From Yponomeuta sedellus (lineage: Eukaryota; Arthropoda; Insecta; Lepidoptera; Yponomeutidae), in assembly GCA_934045075.1 (NCBI GenBank), contig OW203731.1:10765198-10829197 (forward strand): a stretch of DNA of 64,000 bases, in the 5' to 3' direction. The notes beneath the pieces were generated by a model, which worked only from the letters and a program-made list of their open reading frames with translations, had not been told where the DNA came from and searched no databases. Shown here piece by piece: positions 30,820 to 61,247 of the stretch. The position numbers and the translations under genes were made by a program. The first letter of the stretch is position 1. Each line of letters opens with the position of its first letter.

Positions 30820-30899
30820 ACATGAAAGTGATGCCGGCCAGCGAAAAAAAACTATTCTAAACGATGGGCCACATTGATTTGTTAATTTCATAATAAGAA

Positions 30900-31560
30900 A
30901 CCTATATCGTAAAATGAATACCTACCTTAAGTACTAGTAGACGTTAAAGGTCAGATATTTCCATACATTTTTAATAATGCAGAACAGACGTTAAAAGCAA
31001 TACATGCCTTATACATTTATGTAAGATGATTTACACTCCGTCTAGTAGCAATAGTTGTTAGTTTACTTTAATATACAATACAATATAGTACCGTCATGTC
31101 GTTTTCTAGATTTTGCAGCATAATCTAACATGCATGTAACTCTATAATATTGGCAATAAATTATTTTTATCCTTTTTTATCTTGTAAAAGTGTTGAGGAA
31201 GACTCCCTACACAAACCCTAATACCTACGTACCTATATTTTATAAACACGTTACAAGATTTTTTTTTCCAATGTACGGAAATATAAGATTTTCCACAGAT
31301 TTTCAATGTTTGACAGTAGCTGAACGATAGGCTTCACTGTTTTGGTGCCATAGTATCAAATGTTCTGGATAATGTGCGTAACAGTTTGGAAATGTTTTTT
31401 TCGTTGGCACTTTGAGTTTTGAGCCCAGTTTGAATGGTCTCCTTTATCTGTCTAATTTATGAAATTTTTACATCCGTGGATGGAGTAGAAAATATACTCA
31501 AAACGAAAAAATTCTGTCGATTTTCCGATCACATGCTTTTGCCTTTTGATCTTATTGTGC
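30900..31560. other. intergenic, no gene recognised
   Basis: AT-rich, with no exon-like frame or recognisable repeat. Confidence 0.4.
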
Positions 31561-31571
31561 TCAAACGTAAT

Positions 31572-31934
31572 CGTTATCAACCCTTGTATGTCCCCACTGC
31601 TGGGGCACAGGTCTCTTCCTGCAACGCAGGAAGGTTAGGCCATACTCCACCACGGGGGCCAAGTCCGGGTTGGTGGAGGATTGTAAGACAGTGGCGGGCC
31701 TTACTGTCAGAAGTTATCAAGCCGCCCATAAGGCCTCTGACATGGCTTAACGACTGCCATTATATTACAGCCGGCACCAACGGCTTAGCGTGCCTTGCGA
31801 AGCACGGAAGCGCTCGGAAAAATGCCACTAGCGGTCGTCACGGGACGCTCACCCATCCCGTACCTGACCGCGCCTGTTGTTGCATAACCAAGTGATTGAT
31901 TCTAATCACTCGGTTCGCCTAGGCCACGAGCGCT
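31572..31934 (-). mobile_element. 5S rRNA-derived SINE (SINE3-like), full copy
   Basis: Full-length minus-strand copy. Flanks tcaaacgtaat (31561-31571) and tcaaaggtaat (31935-31945) form an 11-bp duplication with one mismatch. The head carries the 5S-like segment and the end the 'agtggggacatacaagggtt' tail. Open frames across it are not genes. Confidence 0.78.
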
Positions 31935-32356
31935 TCAAAGGTAATAAATGGTCTTAATTTTCGATAATACCAATAATAAAGTTCCACTTCCGGTTTCTTG
32001 AATTTTTGGACAAACTGTAGATCACAGATTTATTTACACAAGCTACACACACGTCTCCAAAGGACAAATACCTACCTACACCACCACCACCCAGAACAAT
32101 ACAGGAGCATAGCATAAGCAAAGGGATTACGAAAATTGCGATACCTACATAGTACCTACGGCAATGTACCAACGTAGGTGTGGCAAATGTAAATAATGGG
32201 CTCCGACTCGGCATGGGGAAAACAGCGCTAATTATCTGCCGGAATCCGGTGTGAGTAGCATGCAGCGCCAGGTATAATCCAACTGGTAATGTAATATCGA
32301 TATCAAATGAGTCTTTTGTAATGTTGGGATATCATTTTTGAGTGCTGTTAGTCCTA

Positions 32357-33215
32357 GCAGCTATGAAAAAAAGCTGCATTTTAATAAAATGCAAACAAAG
32401 CAAATGAAAGCAAACCGTTTGCAGTGATAGTAGGGACAAAAATAAGCGATTTGACCCGCAGAAGCACTGAAACTTGTGCTTCTGCGGGTCAAATCGGTCA
32501 AACCCCTTAGGAACAGAGAGAGCGCCATTTCTTTGAAAAACACTGAAAAATTCTGACACGTTAACGGATGAACCGTTTGCAATGATTAATATCTTAATCA
32601 AAAGGGAGTTACTTAATGTATCATTAAAAAAAAACAAAAAATCCTACGTTTAGTAAAAAAATTTTATTGGTAAATATTCAGTTTTTACTAACTCATGCGT
32701 AAAAATTTTATGAAGATGGTATGTTTTTTACAACACATATTGTTAGAAATGTGAATACTGCATTAAATAAAAAAAGATCATGCCAATATCTTTAATAGAT
32801 TAAGAAATATTTTGAGCATGACCTTTTTTTATTTAATGCAGTATTAAATTTCTAACAATATGAGTTGTAAAAAACATACCATCTTCATACAACTTTTTCG
32901 CATGATTGAGTGAAAACTGAAAATTTACAAAAAAAAATTGTTACAAAACGTAGGATTTTTGGCAGTTGTTATGGTTTTTTATTTTGTTTTTTTAATTATA
33001 CATCAAGCCTTTCGATTAAGATATTAATCATTGCCATCGGTTCATCAGTTACTTTCAAAGAAGTGGCGCCCTCTCTGTTCCCAAGGGGTGAAACTTGTGC
33101 TGCTGCGGGTCAAATCGCTTATTTTTGTCCCTACTACCTAATACCTATCACTGTGCACAACGGCTTGCCTTTATCATTAAATGCAGCTTTTAGGTAAAAA
33201 AGTGCCGTAGCTGCT
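32357..33215. mobile_element. large foldback element
   Basis: Arms of roughly 350-400 bp pair across a centre near 32790-32810 (tgcattaaataaaaaaa against ttttttatttaatgca). The left arm holds an extra hairpin at about 32449-32497, 'gatttgacccgcagaagca' with its exact complement, that the right arm lacks. No coding content is recognised. Confidence 0.75.
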
Positions 33216-33594
33216 ATTGCCATTTTGACTCGTTCCTCAACTCACGGGGGTGCCGCTGCAGCAGTAGTAACATCTCTATTTAGCCTGTTCGTTTGAGGTT
33301 GGCCTATTGACTATTATTCGGTAAAATACTTTTGCCTTCAAATCTACGGAATGAGATGACGAGTCCAGTCGCACTTTTATTCACAATAGATGGGTGAAAG
33401 GACTACTCGGACGCTGCAGTGCCTGGGACATTGTTTTTTAGATGAATCAGGCTTTTCCAGCACCTTGCGATACAATTCGTATTTACCATAATATACATTG
33501 CAGGTTTTACAAAATCATTGCATTGATTAAATAAACCCCGTCAATGGGCATTGTATTTCCATTGCGTTTTCGAGATACATAAAGGTCTTAGGGT

Positions 33595-33700
33595 CTTGAC
33601 AACCAGTCGGGCGGACGAACGGATGGGCGGAGGGACGACACAGTGATCCGTGATATAAGAGTCCGTTTTTCCTTTTGAGATGCGGAACCCTAACAAAAAA
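33595..33700. repeat. GGTTCCGTA-type repeat remnant
   Basis: 'gggcggacgaacggatgggc' and 'gtttttccttttgagatgcg' followed by 'gaaccct' match the right end of the element at 48676-49194. Confidence 0.5.
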
Positions 33701-34750
33701 AAATTCTATATCGGACAAGCCCTGTTCGTTCCGCCACGTCACTCAAACAAACGTCGTCGTTAGTTATGTATGTAGTTAGTATGGATCTGAACACATGGTG
33801 AATCACGCACCAGTCAGTGCGACGCGACGAATGACAACTGGTAGGACGTATCCGTCTTCAAAGCAACAATGGTGGAATCCGAGCGTTTGATAATGGTAAT
33901 GGAAAATTATCCATGCATCTGGATCAAATCTATTATACAGAACTACTGTAGTATTCGTAGAATTTATCAGGAAGGAACCTAATTTTTGGATAAGACATGT
34001 GGAATAGGTACACCTTCCCTTATGTGGTCCATGTGAAAAGAATGAACCCAGTATTTATTTATTGTAGGCAAACTTGCCGCTTACATAAAAAGGCATAGAT
34101 CTTAATGTAACTATAATCTAAAAATAAGTTTCCGCATTTGGTAGTATGTTTTGACTTTCCTTTGTTTAGTGTTCATTCTTTTCGACCACAGCTAGTATCG
34201 ACTGTTGAGCGCAAGACTGGGTAAATTTGTCTCCGTCTTAAAACGAATCGCATCGATTGCATGCCGAATTCGGTTTTTCTCGGACCGGGGAAAGTCCGGA
34301 TGCGTAAAGTCCGAGCCTAATTTGTTCAGGGTGCTGAGCATGACGGTTTCCGTTCTGGATGTCAGTCTCATTTCCTTTCGCTCACTTGTGGCTAAGTGTC
34401 TACAAGTCGCGAATTCAGACAGAAAACGCGTGACTCATAAATCGCGCATTGACGTAGGTACTACCGGGGCTAAATCTACAATATGTAGTAAGGCCTGGGC
34501 ACACATAAAGGATGTGGGGCGAGGGCGCAGAGGTGCCGCGTCGTCTTTCCAATTTTTTTTTTGTAAGTAAGTAAGTAAGTAAGTAAAAAGATATTTATAT
34601 TTTGGTCGAGTTCCTGCCGCTATTTATCTTGTGGCAACCTTTAAGTCAATGTGATTAAAAAAAAAAAAAAAATAATTCAATTTAATAAAATGATTTAGAA
34701 TTTTAAAAATTATGAAGATGTTAAATTGACCACGTCTCTGAATTTCGTTC
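33700..34750. other. no gene recognised; (GTAA)n microsatellite
   Basis: A 121-residue open frame (34205-34570) is basic and has no recognisable motif, so it is not called as a gene. A short GTAA repeat lies at about 34563-34585 and an A-run at about 34657-34672. Confidence 0.4.
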
Positions 34751-34754
34751 ACAG

Positions 34755-35920
34755 CTCAAGTGGCTCCAAATCCGTCTCCGCCGGAATACGCATATACTCT
34801 CTCGTCTATATTGCGTACTGTTTAATCCAACTACTCCTTCCTATCTAAAAGAGCGCTTCGAGTTTCTTTACTCCTCTCATATCCTTACTCTTCGCTCTTC
34901 CCAAAACCTGCACCTAAAAATCCCATCCCATCACACCACTATCTACGGTTGTTCCTTCACCGTGCAGGCAGTCCGATTATGGAATGCCTTACCGGTGGAG
35001 GCTCGGAAAGCCAAATCCCTTCCCATTTTTAAGGCTATGGTAAAGGAGTTCTATCTCACTACTACACTGTAATACAGTTATTATTTAATTTTGTAATATT
35101 GTCCTGCTGTTGTTGTGTTCTACTTATGTCCTTTGAATGTGTATATTTTTAAAAACCTATTTAGAGGCTAAAAATTTCACCCATGCCGGGATTCGAACCC
35201 GCAACCTCTGGCTATCCGTGCCAGCGCTCTACCAATTGAGCCAATGGGCGACTCACCGGCATCAGTGAAATTTCGAACCTCTTTACACTATTCTCTGTAT
35301 TACGTACAGGCAGCGACATCTGGCTTAAGCAAATTGCATCACTTACAGCCCCGACTACCTACTTTGCAGTTAGGTTTTACATCGGAACGATATCACTGTA
35401 CCCACATGATTATACTATTTTTATTTTTAATGCACTAACCCGTGCTAAGGACAAATTTAAAAACCTATTTAGAGGCTAAAAATTTCACCCATGCCGGGAT
35501 TCGAACCCGCAACCTCTGGCTATCCGTGCCAGCGCTCTACCAATTGAGCCAATGGGCGACTCACCGGCATCAGTGTAATTTCGAACCTCTTTCTTTGTGT
35601 ATATTTTGTTAATTATTTATGTATAATATTCATTTTTTATTTTTATTTATGTAAATTATTTGTATGTATGTTGATAATTTTATTTATTCAAACTGTTATT
35701 GAGGCATGTATTTGAAACCTCTGAAATTAATGTTTTCTATGTTTTTTTTGTACATCTACTTCCTTCTCTAATGTATTAGTCCAGTTCATCCGAAGGTTGT
35801 CTGGAAGAGATCACTTTTAGTGATAAGGCTGCCGTCTGTACTCTTAGGTATTTGAATATTAAATATCTGTGTAATTTCCTTTTTTATGTACAATAAAGTG
35901 TTTTCTATCTATCTAAATTA
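34755..35920 (+). pseudogene. LINE reverse transcriptase C-terminus and 3' UTR, split by a SINE
   Basis: From 34755 a frame reads KWLQIRLRRNTHILSRLYC, then PSYLKERFEFLYSS and later TVQAVRLWNALPVEARKAK, which is the C-terminal tail of a CR1/jockey-like reverse transcriptase ending at about 35072. The 3' UTR continues, is interrupted by the SINE at 35150-35595, and resumes to the 'caataaagtg' signal and a tctatctat microsatellite tail at 35920. A tail of the same family occurs at 5515-5650. Confidence 0.7.
35150..35595 (-). mobile_element. tRNA-unit SINE, about 1.4 units
   Basis: Contains one whole 309-bp unit and a second tRNA-like domain. The minus-strand 5' end lies at 'aaagaggttcgaaat' and the 3' end at 'aaataggttttta'. 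A 12-bp duplication, tgtgtatatttt, lies at 35138-35149 and 35596-35607. It inserted into the 3' UTR of the LINE fragment at 34755-35920 and is younger than it. Confidence 0.85.
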
Positions 35921-35924
35921 ATTT

Positions 35925-36545
35925 ATAGACATATACACGCTTAAAATAATTATGTCAAATTGTAATATAAAATGTCTTAATGTTTACTTAGCCTAATGGG
36001 TTAAAATATTTGTCTTTTTTTGTTTCCTATTTTTCCTTTTCTTTTTTTTCCAATTAGGTACCTTTCATACAAATGTACTTAAAGGATGGGACGAAGCACA
36101 CACAGAAGATCTATTCCTGTGTGTCCCAGGTAAACACAGCCTAGGACACACCAAAAAGCCTTAGGGTTCTTAGTCCAAATTACGAAATCTATGATCCTAC
36201 GGATATGCATTGCAGGTATTATTGATTGAATATCACATGTCTTATACAATCTACAATATATACTACAAATGATCCTATACGAGTTTGCGAATTTTACTCG
36301 TAAAATCCATTCAGTATCCGGAAAACCAGATAATATACGCCAGATTTTTGCCAAGGAGGAACACATTTCGTGTTTGATAGATTTATTAATATGTTCTTAA
36401 ATAAATAAAAATACAAATGTATCTATTTGGTAAATAAACTTCATGGGAATAAAACCTATAAGTACATACTTTAATATACTTAAACCCTTAGCATGAGAAC
36501 TTGTTCAATGAATTATTATGACAAAAATAGATATGGGATCTACAG
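35925..36545. other. 3' flank of the thioesterase gene
   Basis: The plus-strand TTTATT at 36382-36387 gives a minus-strand AATAAA 165 bp after the thioesterase stop codon and is the likely poly-A signal. A 95-residue minus frame (36366-36079) lies beyond it and matches nothing I recognise. Confidence 0.45.
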
Positions 36546-36550
36546 GTACT

Positions 36551-55576
<19,026 letters not shown>

Positions 55577-55828
55577 CGTTAACTTACAAAAAGAAAGATA
55601 CGTCTATTTAGAATTAATTTTCACAAATCAATAATCTTTCCTACTTGCCACAATGTCAACCACAGACTATCTATCTATAGGGAATAATAGGGATGGAGAC
55701 ACTATGTCAACTTGAAAAAAATCTGTGTTGAGTGAGTGAGTGTGTAGAATGCTCAGTCTGTAGTACGATACGTAGGTATGACCGACGACGCGATTCGCGC
55801 CTTGCTGACTAATGATGACGGTTTGTTC

Positions 55829-55875
55829 ACCCCACGTTCACCCTCATCCACAAAGGATGAGGGTGAACGTGGGGT
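55829..55875. other. 21-bp perfect hairpin upstream of the thioesterase gene
   Basis: The arms 55829-55849 and 55855-55875 (starting accccacgttcacc and ending ggtgaacgtggggt) pair without mismatch around the 5-base loop acaaa. It lies about 250 bp upstream of the thioesterase start codon. It could be a cruciform, a small-RNA precursor or a MITE core. Confidence 0.75.
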
Positions 55876-56470
55876 AAACAGCCCTCCTATTACGTAGCAC
55901 TCCACTCTATCGAGTGAAGCAAGCATTTAGACGACGAAGACGACGACGACTTATGTGTCAAAAAATTTATGCATTTGACAGCCGGAGTAGCTTAAAAAAA
56001 AGTGAAAATCAACGACACTCAACTCAGTGGATACTTACGTAATAATGCCCCAGGTGAAAAATGACTAAAGCATGTTAAAGGTGCGTTTAAACATCGCGCA
56101 AACAAGCGAGCCGAGCCTGGCTCCGCTCGTGATTCAGCGCGCCACGTGCTGTTTAAACAACTACGCTCGGCGCGGCTAGGCAAAGTTCTCACGATCCATC
56201 GCTTGTCAGTTTTTTCGACACGGATCGCAGGCGCGCGCGCCATCTTCGGCTCGGCTTGTGTTAATCCGCGCCATCTAAATGATGACTCACGCTACACCGT
56301 GTCGGGTCCGAGCCGAGTGTCGGCCGTAGCACGGTCAGGCGTCCGTCACTCGCTCAAGGTCACGCGTTATATACCTGCCGCTCGGCGTATCGTCCACGAT
56401 ACAACCGACAAAGGGGCGCTACGCCCGCCTGAGCGCTCGCACCGCACGTTTCCCGCGTTTACTACTCGAA

Positions 56471-56576
56471 ATGCCGAAACCACGTAATTATTGTGCAGTG
56501 GATCAAGTGGATGGGTGTAAAAGTAAAAAAACAAATGAAGAATTATCATTTTTTCACTGCCGAGAGACGAAGAAAG
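56471..56576 (+). CDS. THAP-domain first exon, partial
   Basis: The ATG at 56471 opens MPKPRNYCAVDQVDGCKSKK and continues TNEELSFFHCRETKK, then meets the donor AAAG|gtaaat. This is the start of a THAP (C2CH) DNA-binding domain. The spacing between the first two Cys is widened by what looks like a 9-base duplication (gtggatcaagtggatggg), which may break zinc binding. No second exon with the remaining Cys and His was found downstream. THAP domains occur both in host regulators and in DNA transposons; the setting favours a transposon relic. Confidence 0.55.
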
Positions 56577-56639
56577 GTAAATGGTATTTTTTAAATCTTA
56601 TAGGTATTTATTTCTTTAAACATTTAGGTAGGTAGGTAC

Positions 56640-57780
56640 TATAAAAGTAAAATAAATACATAAAGGTTTTTTTCGTGGACTTGTTATTTCTGATTCTAAA
56701 TAACCACATCCGTTCTAACATTATTATGCGTAAGTGTCTCTGTCTGTCACGTTTTCACGGCTGTACTGTGTCTATACCGAAAGATTTTAAAAATGCACAC
56801 ACAACAATCATAGTCGTAAATTGATGGAAAATGCCAAAAATAACAATTTTATTATAGTTCGCTCGTGGAGTCGTGAAAAACAAATACATGCACGACAAAG
56901 ATGGGTGGTTACCATCGATAAAATATTACTACTTTAGTATCCATCTTTGTTGTGCGTGTATATGTTTTTAATGTTAATTTAATTTAGGATCAACTAAATT
57001 GGCTTTTTAGTGTTTCGTAGTAAACATTAGAAACAAAACATGTACAACAAACATGGATGTCAAATATTGACGTATTTCAAACCAATATAACGCGGTCGAT
57101 TCTGACCGCCACGCCCAATCCAAAAACTAAAATCAGTTTTGTCTGTCCCCTTCTTTTTAGATATTTGTCTAGGAATAGAGAGGGACAAATAGAACTCATT
57201 CCAATTTCAGGATTAAACGGTCTAAATCGCTCACAATGACGAAAAATTAAGTTTGATACCTTAATGTTTCTTTTCAGACGCCGCAATTGGCTTGTAATAA
57301 TAGGGAGGCCTGATGTAATAACAACTCAAACAAAGTCAGCTTGTCATTTTATATTACATATTTTTGACAAATAAATAAATAAGGTTATTTCACAACATTC
57401 GTTTTATTACAGTAATAATCATCATAGGTACAACCCTAGCGCTTTCGTGCGATGACGCGCTTGCACGTGAGTCGCACGGTGGGCAACACAATCTCGACTC
57501 TTTGAGCGGGTACTTATGGTATATTTCTCCTCGCTGTGAACGGTAGTTATTATTATTAAGATTTTGTAGGCTATTATAGCGTAGATATTTTCGCTTTAGT
57601 ATGGGAGTGATGTATCTGTTACCTAGTAACTATTATCTAATCTGTGGCACGGTCACCGAGCCGGTTCCGTGACTGCAATTACAAAGACGGGCCTCAACCG
57701 CGCCATTACCGTTGCACCGTGATGCAGTATATTCGTCCGAGCAAAATTAGTGTTGTAACTAGTCTACAATCATGTTGAAT
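56640..57780. other. no gene recognised
   Basis: AT-rich, with a partial inverted repeat near 56888-56965 ('tgcacgacaaagatgg' against 'ccatctttgttgtgcg'). No coding signal. Confidence 0.4.
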
Positions 57781-57946
57781 TTTGACGACCAGCCCTCCTA
57801 TTACGTAGCAATCCACTCTATCGAGTGAAGCATTTAGACGACTCCTGAGTTTTAAAAAATGTATGCATTTGACAGCCGGAGTAGCTTAAAAAAAGTAAAA
57901 ATCAACGTCACGCAACTCAGTGGATGCTTACGGTAATACGGTAATA

Positions 57947-58235
57947 ATGCCCCTGGAATTAGCGGCTATTGCAATCGCTCTGGACGACGAAGAATCTGAG
58001 GAATCTTAAACTACTAGGAAATGGAGCGTGCATCCACTTTGGAGAGAGCGACAGCAGAAAGGAGAATATATGAATCTTTGTAAAGATCCATGTAGTTATG
58101 AAGACTAATATTGGGACTACTTTAAAATGACTAAAGGATCTTTTGACATCTTAGACATGAAAATTAAAGATGATTTGACTAAATGCATTACCAAGTTTCA
58201 GATTCCTATTTCATCCAAACATCGATTAGTGTAAA
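57947..58235 (+). pseudogene. PIF/Harbinger (HARBI1-like) transposase N-terminal remnant
   Basis: From the ATG at 57947: MPLELAAIAIALDDEES, a stop at about 58007, then RKWSVHPLWRERQQKGEYMN, another stop after CSYED, then YWDYFKMTKGSFDIL and ISSKHRLV followed by a stop. This is the N-terminal region of PIF/Harbinger nucleases, before the catalytic DDE domain, which is absent. It is dead. Confidence 0.75.
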
Positions 58236-58559
58236 CATCGTCAGTGCACTTCTATTAGCATCACTACGACTAATCGGGCGCAACTCGGTGACACAGTATT
58301 CATGCGACGACGGGCCGTGGCCGAGCCGAAGCGGGACCGGGTTGTTTCCGAGCGCTGTCCGTTGTTAGGCCGTCACTCGGTTACCGCTCGGTAAAGCGTG
58401 AGTGTGTTCATACAAAATATATGTAATATTAGTTAACCGTGCTACGGCCGAGCCGACACTCGGCTCGGACCCGGCACGGTGTAGCGTGAGTCATCCTATA
58501 ATAGATGATACAGAGCGCGCGAAGTTCAGAAGTCTCTTTTCAATCCACTTTTGACACTT

Positions 58560-59365
58560 AAGAATCGAAAGTTACTTGATACAAGGGCTGCCCTTCTATT
58601 ACGTTAATTCATAGAGTTAATTCCATTAAATTTTTGGTAACATAGCAACTAGCCGATGTCGACTATTTCTGCCAGGATCACGTCTTGACTTGACACGACA
58701 TGCACATAATTATATAGACAAATGCGTTTGGACGACTTCAAACAAAATATGTAGGTACCAATGCATTTAACGAAAGTAAAGGCGTGATCGTTGCAAAGAC
58801 GAGCCGTTTTTTAAGACCGTTTTGTGTTCCGCGACGATAGGACCGTTTTACGTTTCATTCTAAAGCAGTGTAGCGATTCTAAAGCAGTGCCAGCGTTTGT
58901 TCGTCGCGAGACCAGTCCTTAGATTGTTTGACGCGGATATGTCCTTTAATTCTATATTAATAGAGCCTAGAACGTAATGAGATCATTGCGATGTCGTCGT
59001 CGGCTCCTTGCTCGTTGCGTTCGTCTTGGTCTGTGATACAATAAAGAAATCTTTATGTCTATAAGTATACAGTCGAATATCGTGTAAAACAACTTATTTT
59101 TTCCGATGTTTCGTGATTTCGTCACGTTCGCAAAGCGGTGGTCATTGCTGTGTATCTTAATGTCGTTGGTATTGGTATAGCGTCTAATGTCGTTCAGCAA
59201 TAAATGGCAACGAGTCGCGACGCTCGCTCGCTCGATCGCGCAGCTCGTGGGTGACGGTTATTGTTTACATTTTTTCAGTTTGAATTAATAATTCAATGCT
59301 ACTTACTGATTGTGAATGTTAATTATGTAATTTTGTATTTATTTTTTACTCAAGTTAAAGTTTCG
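58560..59365. other. no gene recognised
   Basis: Mixed composition, with CG-richer patches near 58960-59030 and 59215-59250 (cgctcgctcgctcgatcgcg). It may be a promoter for the frame at 59397, but this is only inferred. Confidence 0.3.
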
Positions 59366-59396
59366 TCTTAATGTTTAGTCCTAAGCCTGGAAAAGT

Positions 59397-59651
59397 ATGA
59401 AGGGAAGTTCATTAATTAAAAGAAAAAATATTGAAATCGAACGAAAAACGTTAACTAGTCCTCAACCTCATTCCGCAGCCATTTCTTTTACTAGTCTTCG
59501 AGACGAATGTCGTCCTCTGCGCCTTGCTCGTTCGCATACAATGAAACCAGTTGCGAACGAGGACCGTTTCGAGGACCTGTTTTCGTTCCAGAAAAAACGG
59601 TTGTGTTTCGACGTCGAAAAATCGGACAACGACCCACTCCTGAAAAATTAA
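59397..59651 (+). CDS. hypothetical 84-residue protein with overlapping upstream ORF
   Basis: An open frame starting MKGSSLIKRKNIEIERKT and ending with an acidic and aromatic tail (RFEDLFSFQKKRLCFDVEK). I do not recognise it. A 9-codon upstream ORF (59371-59400, MFSPKPGKV) ends in ATGA, overlapping this start, an arrangement seen in translationally controlled genes. The balanced composition suggests a real exon, but there is no splice or homology evidence. Confidence 0.35.
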   Translation: MKGSSLIKRKNIEIERKTLTSPQPHSAAISFTSLRDECRPLRLARSHTMKPVANEDRFEDLFSFQKKRLCFDVEKSDNDPLLKN

Positions 59652-60461
59652 CGTCCCTCAACGTAGACAGTGAATAGATAGACGAGACATAAGCATAGAA
59701 AAAAAAGAAGAAAGAGATGACTTAATACGAGTCTTTTAAAGTGTAAGCGAGAAACAGTAATGATCTTCTGTCCCTTACGCGCGTATGCGATTTTTTTGTT
59801 TGCCACAGCAGCGGTAGGTAACGTTGGAGCCAATCAGCGGGCCGTAGAGGAAGTGCCAACCATTCGTATTGATGGGGTTATGGTCAATATTTGGTTTTCA
59901 ACGACTTAAAGACTAAAAAAAATTTAATTTATTTATATTTTTAATTGTTTATTTTTAGTACTTCAAAGCTGGTAGGTGACTTATTAAAGCATTTGGACTT
60001 ATCGAGTGTCCGAAAACTTGTATAAAACGAGAAATTTATTTTTTTGTAGTTAGAATCGACGATTTCACTCAATCTGTTGATTGTGAGTTTACAACACCAC
60101 AGCACTTACGTCAAAATGAAAATTATTAATTGTTTTTTTACCTAACGGAAATTTGCGTTTTTCACTTGTTTACTGATAATTTCTTTATATTCGCTCTAAA
60201 GCACTACAAAGTTTATCAGTTTTCTTCAAGATTGAGTCGTGGATAACATTGGATTGCATAAATGTCTGTAAATTTGTAGGTTCTGACAATTTATGAGACA
60301 ACGTGTGCTGCTGCGTTGTGAACATTATCTGAAGTCACTTGGTGCTTGGTAAGTATCAAACCACAGTAGATTTTCTGAAATGCACAATCACAATTGCTGA
60401 AAGTAAGCATGCAAGTAACCTAACCTTCTTGTTATTACAGGTACGATAGCAGCACGTAACA

Positions 60462-60628
60462 GGCATAACAGATGTTGTGTTATGGGATGTAGATCGACAA
60501 CACAATTATAATATGTTCCCCCGTGAGAGCGCACTACGCTCTTCGTGGATTAACATTATTGAATTAAAAGATCAGTCGCCATAGAAAAATATGCCGCCTC
60601 CACTTTGAAGACAGGTACATACAAGGAG
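60462..60628 (+). pseudogene. THAP-domain remnant, frameshifted
   Basis: After an acceptor-like ttattacag (60440) the frame reads HNRCCVMGCRSTTQL and stops. It continues in another frame as YNMFPRESALRSSWINIIEL, and in a third as RKICRLHFEDRYIQG. The order Cys-x4-Cys, Trp, Cys-x2-His is that of a THAP domain. At least two frameshifts make it non-functional as read. Confidence 0.6.
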
Positions 60629-61032
60629 AATAAGGAGATGGCTCCAGGTTGCGTTATGCAGTACCTACTTTATTCAGGAGAGAAGAAATTCTTACATGAG
60701 TGCCTTCACATGCAATCACAGTTTGTAAGTACCTATTTAAGCTCCAATCACTCGGTTCCACTGGGCCACGTGTGGCACTATAGGTAGTTAAATTGGTGTG
60801 TTTGAAGGACAATTGCTTTTTCAGGCAATGAAGCTGTGTTAGTGCCCCAGTACTCGCAGCTTTCACATGAAGCTGAATGAGACTGAATCAGAGAAGGCCA
60901 TGGCTTCCTATGAAGGTATGTATCTCTTGTGTACTTACTTGAGTGCCATCCGGGTGACTAAACTAGGGACTAGGATGGCTTGATAGTCTGAACGTTATAA
61001 AGGAATATTCCTTTAAGATATTGTGAATTTTA

Positions 61033-61235
61033 GACGACCTCTGTGGCGCAGCGGTAGCATATCTGCATACAGTGCAAGAGGTCCCGAGTTCGAACCCAAA
61101 AAAACCCCAGGTCTAAGATGTTTACATGTTTTTGATGTTGTTGTTACTGGTTCCCCACGACACAGGTTATCTTAGTGTTTGGCCAGAAGCAATGTATGTG
61201 CCTGAATATTAATGTTATGTTATTGGAACTCCAAT
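61033..61235 (+). mobile_element. tRNA-derived SINE
   Basis: 'tgtggcgcagcggtagcata' and 'gagttcgaaccc' are the A- and B-box regions. The body 'ggttccccacgacacaggtt' and 'gtgcctgaatattaatg' matches the SINE at 4995-5215. Confidence 0.7.
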
Positions 61236-61247
61236 AAATTTTTTTTT

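Larger units (their letters stand above)
55879..58495 (+). mobile_element. decayed PIF/Harbinger-related region with direct and inverted repeats
   Basis: A segment of about 165 bp ('cagccctcctattacgtagc' to 'tacttac...taataatgcccc') occurs at 55879-56047 and again at 57786-57950, where it leads into a transposase start. A GC-rich segment, 'actcacgctacaccgtgtcg' and 'gagccgagtgtcggccgtag', at 56279-56333 reappears inverted at 58437-58495. The region holds a THAP-like exon and a transposase remnant. It looks like overlapping copies of one family, but the exact boundaries could not be set. Confidence 0.55.

Noticed and set aside
31434..31895. 153-residue frame, and similar ones at 38190, 42005 and 49521
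   Set aside because: They cross copies of the 5S-type SINE and share residues only because the SINE sequence is shared.
34205..34570. 121-residue plus-strand frame
   Set aside because: Basic composition, no motif, no splice or promoter context, and it ends in a T-run and microsatellite.
36079..36366. 95-residue minus-strand frame downstream of the thioesterase
   Set aside because: It lies past the stop and largely past the poly-A signal, and matches nothing I recognise.
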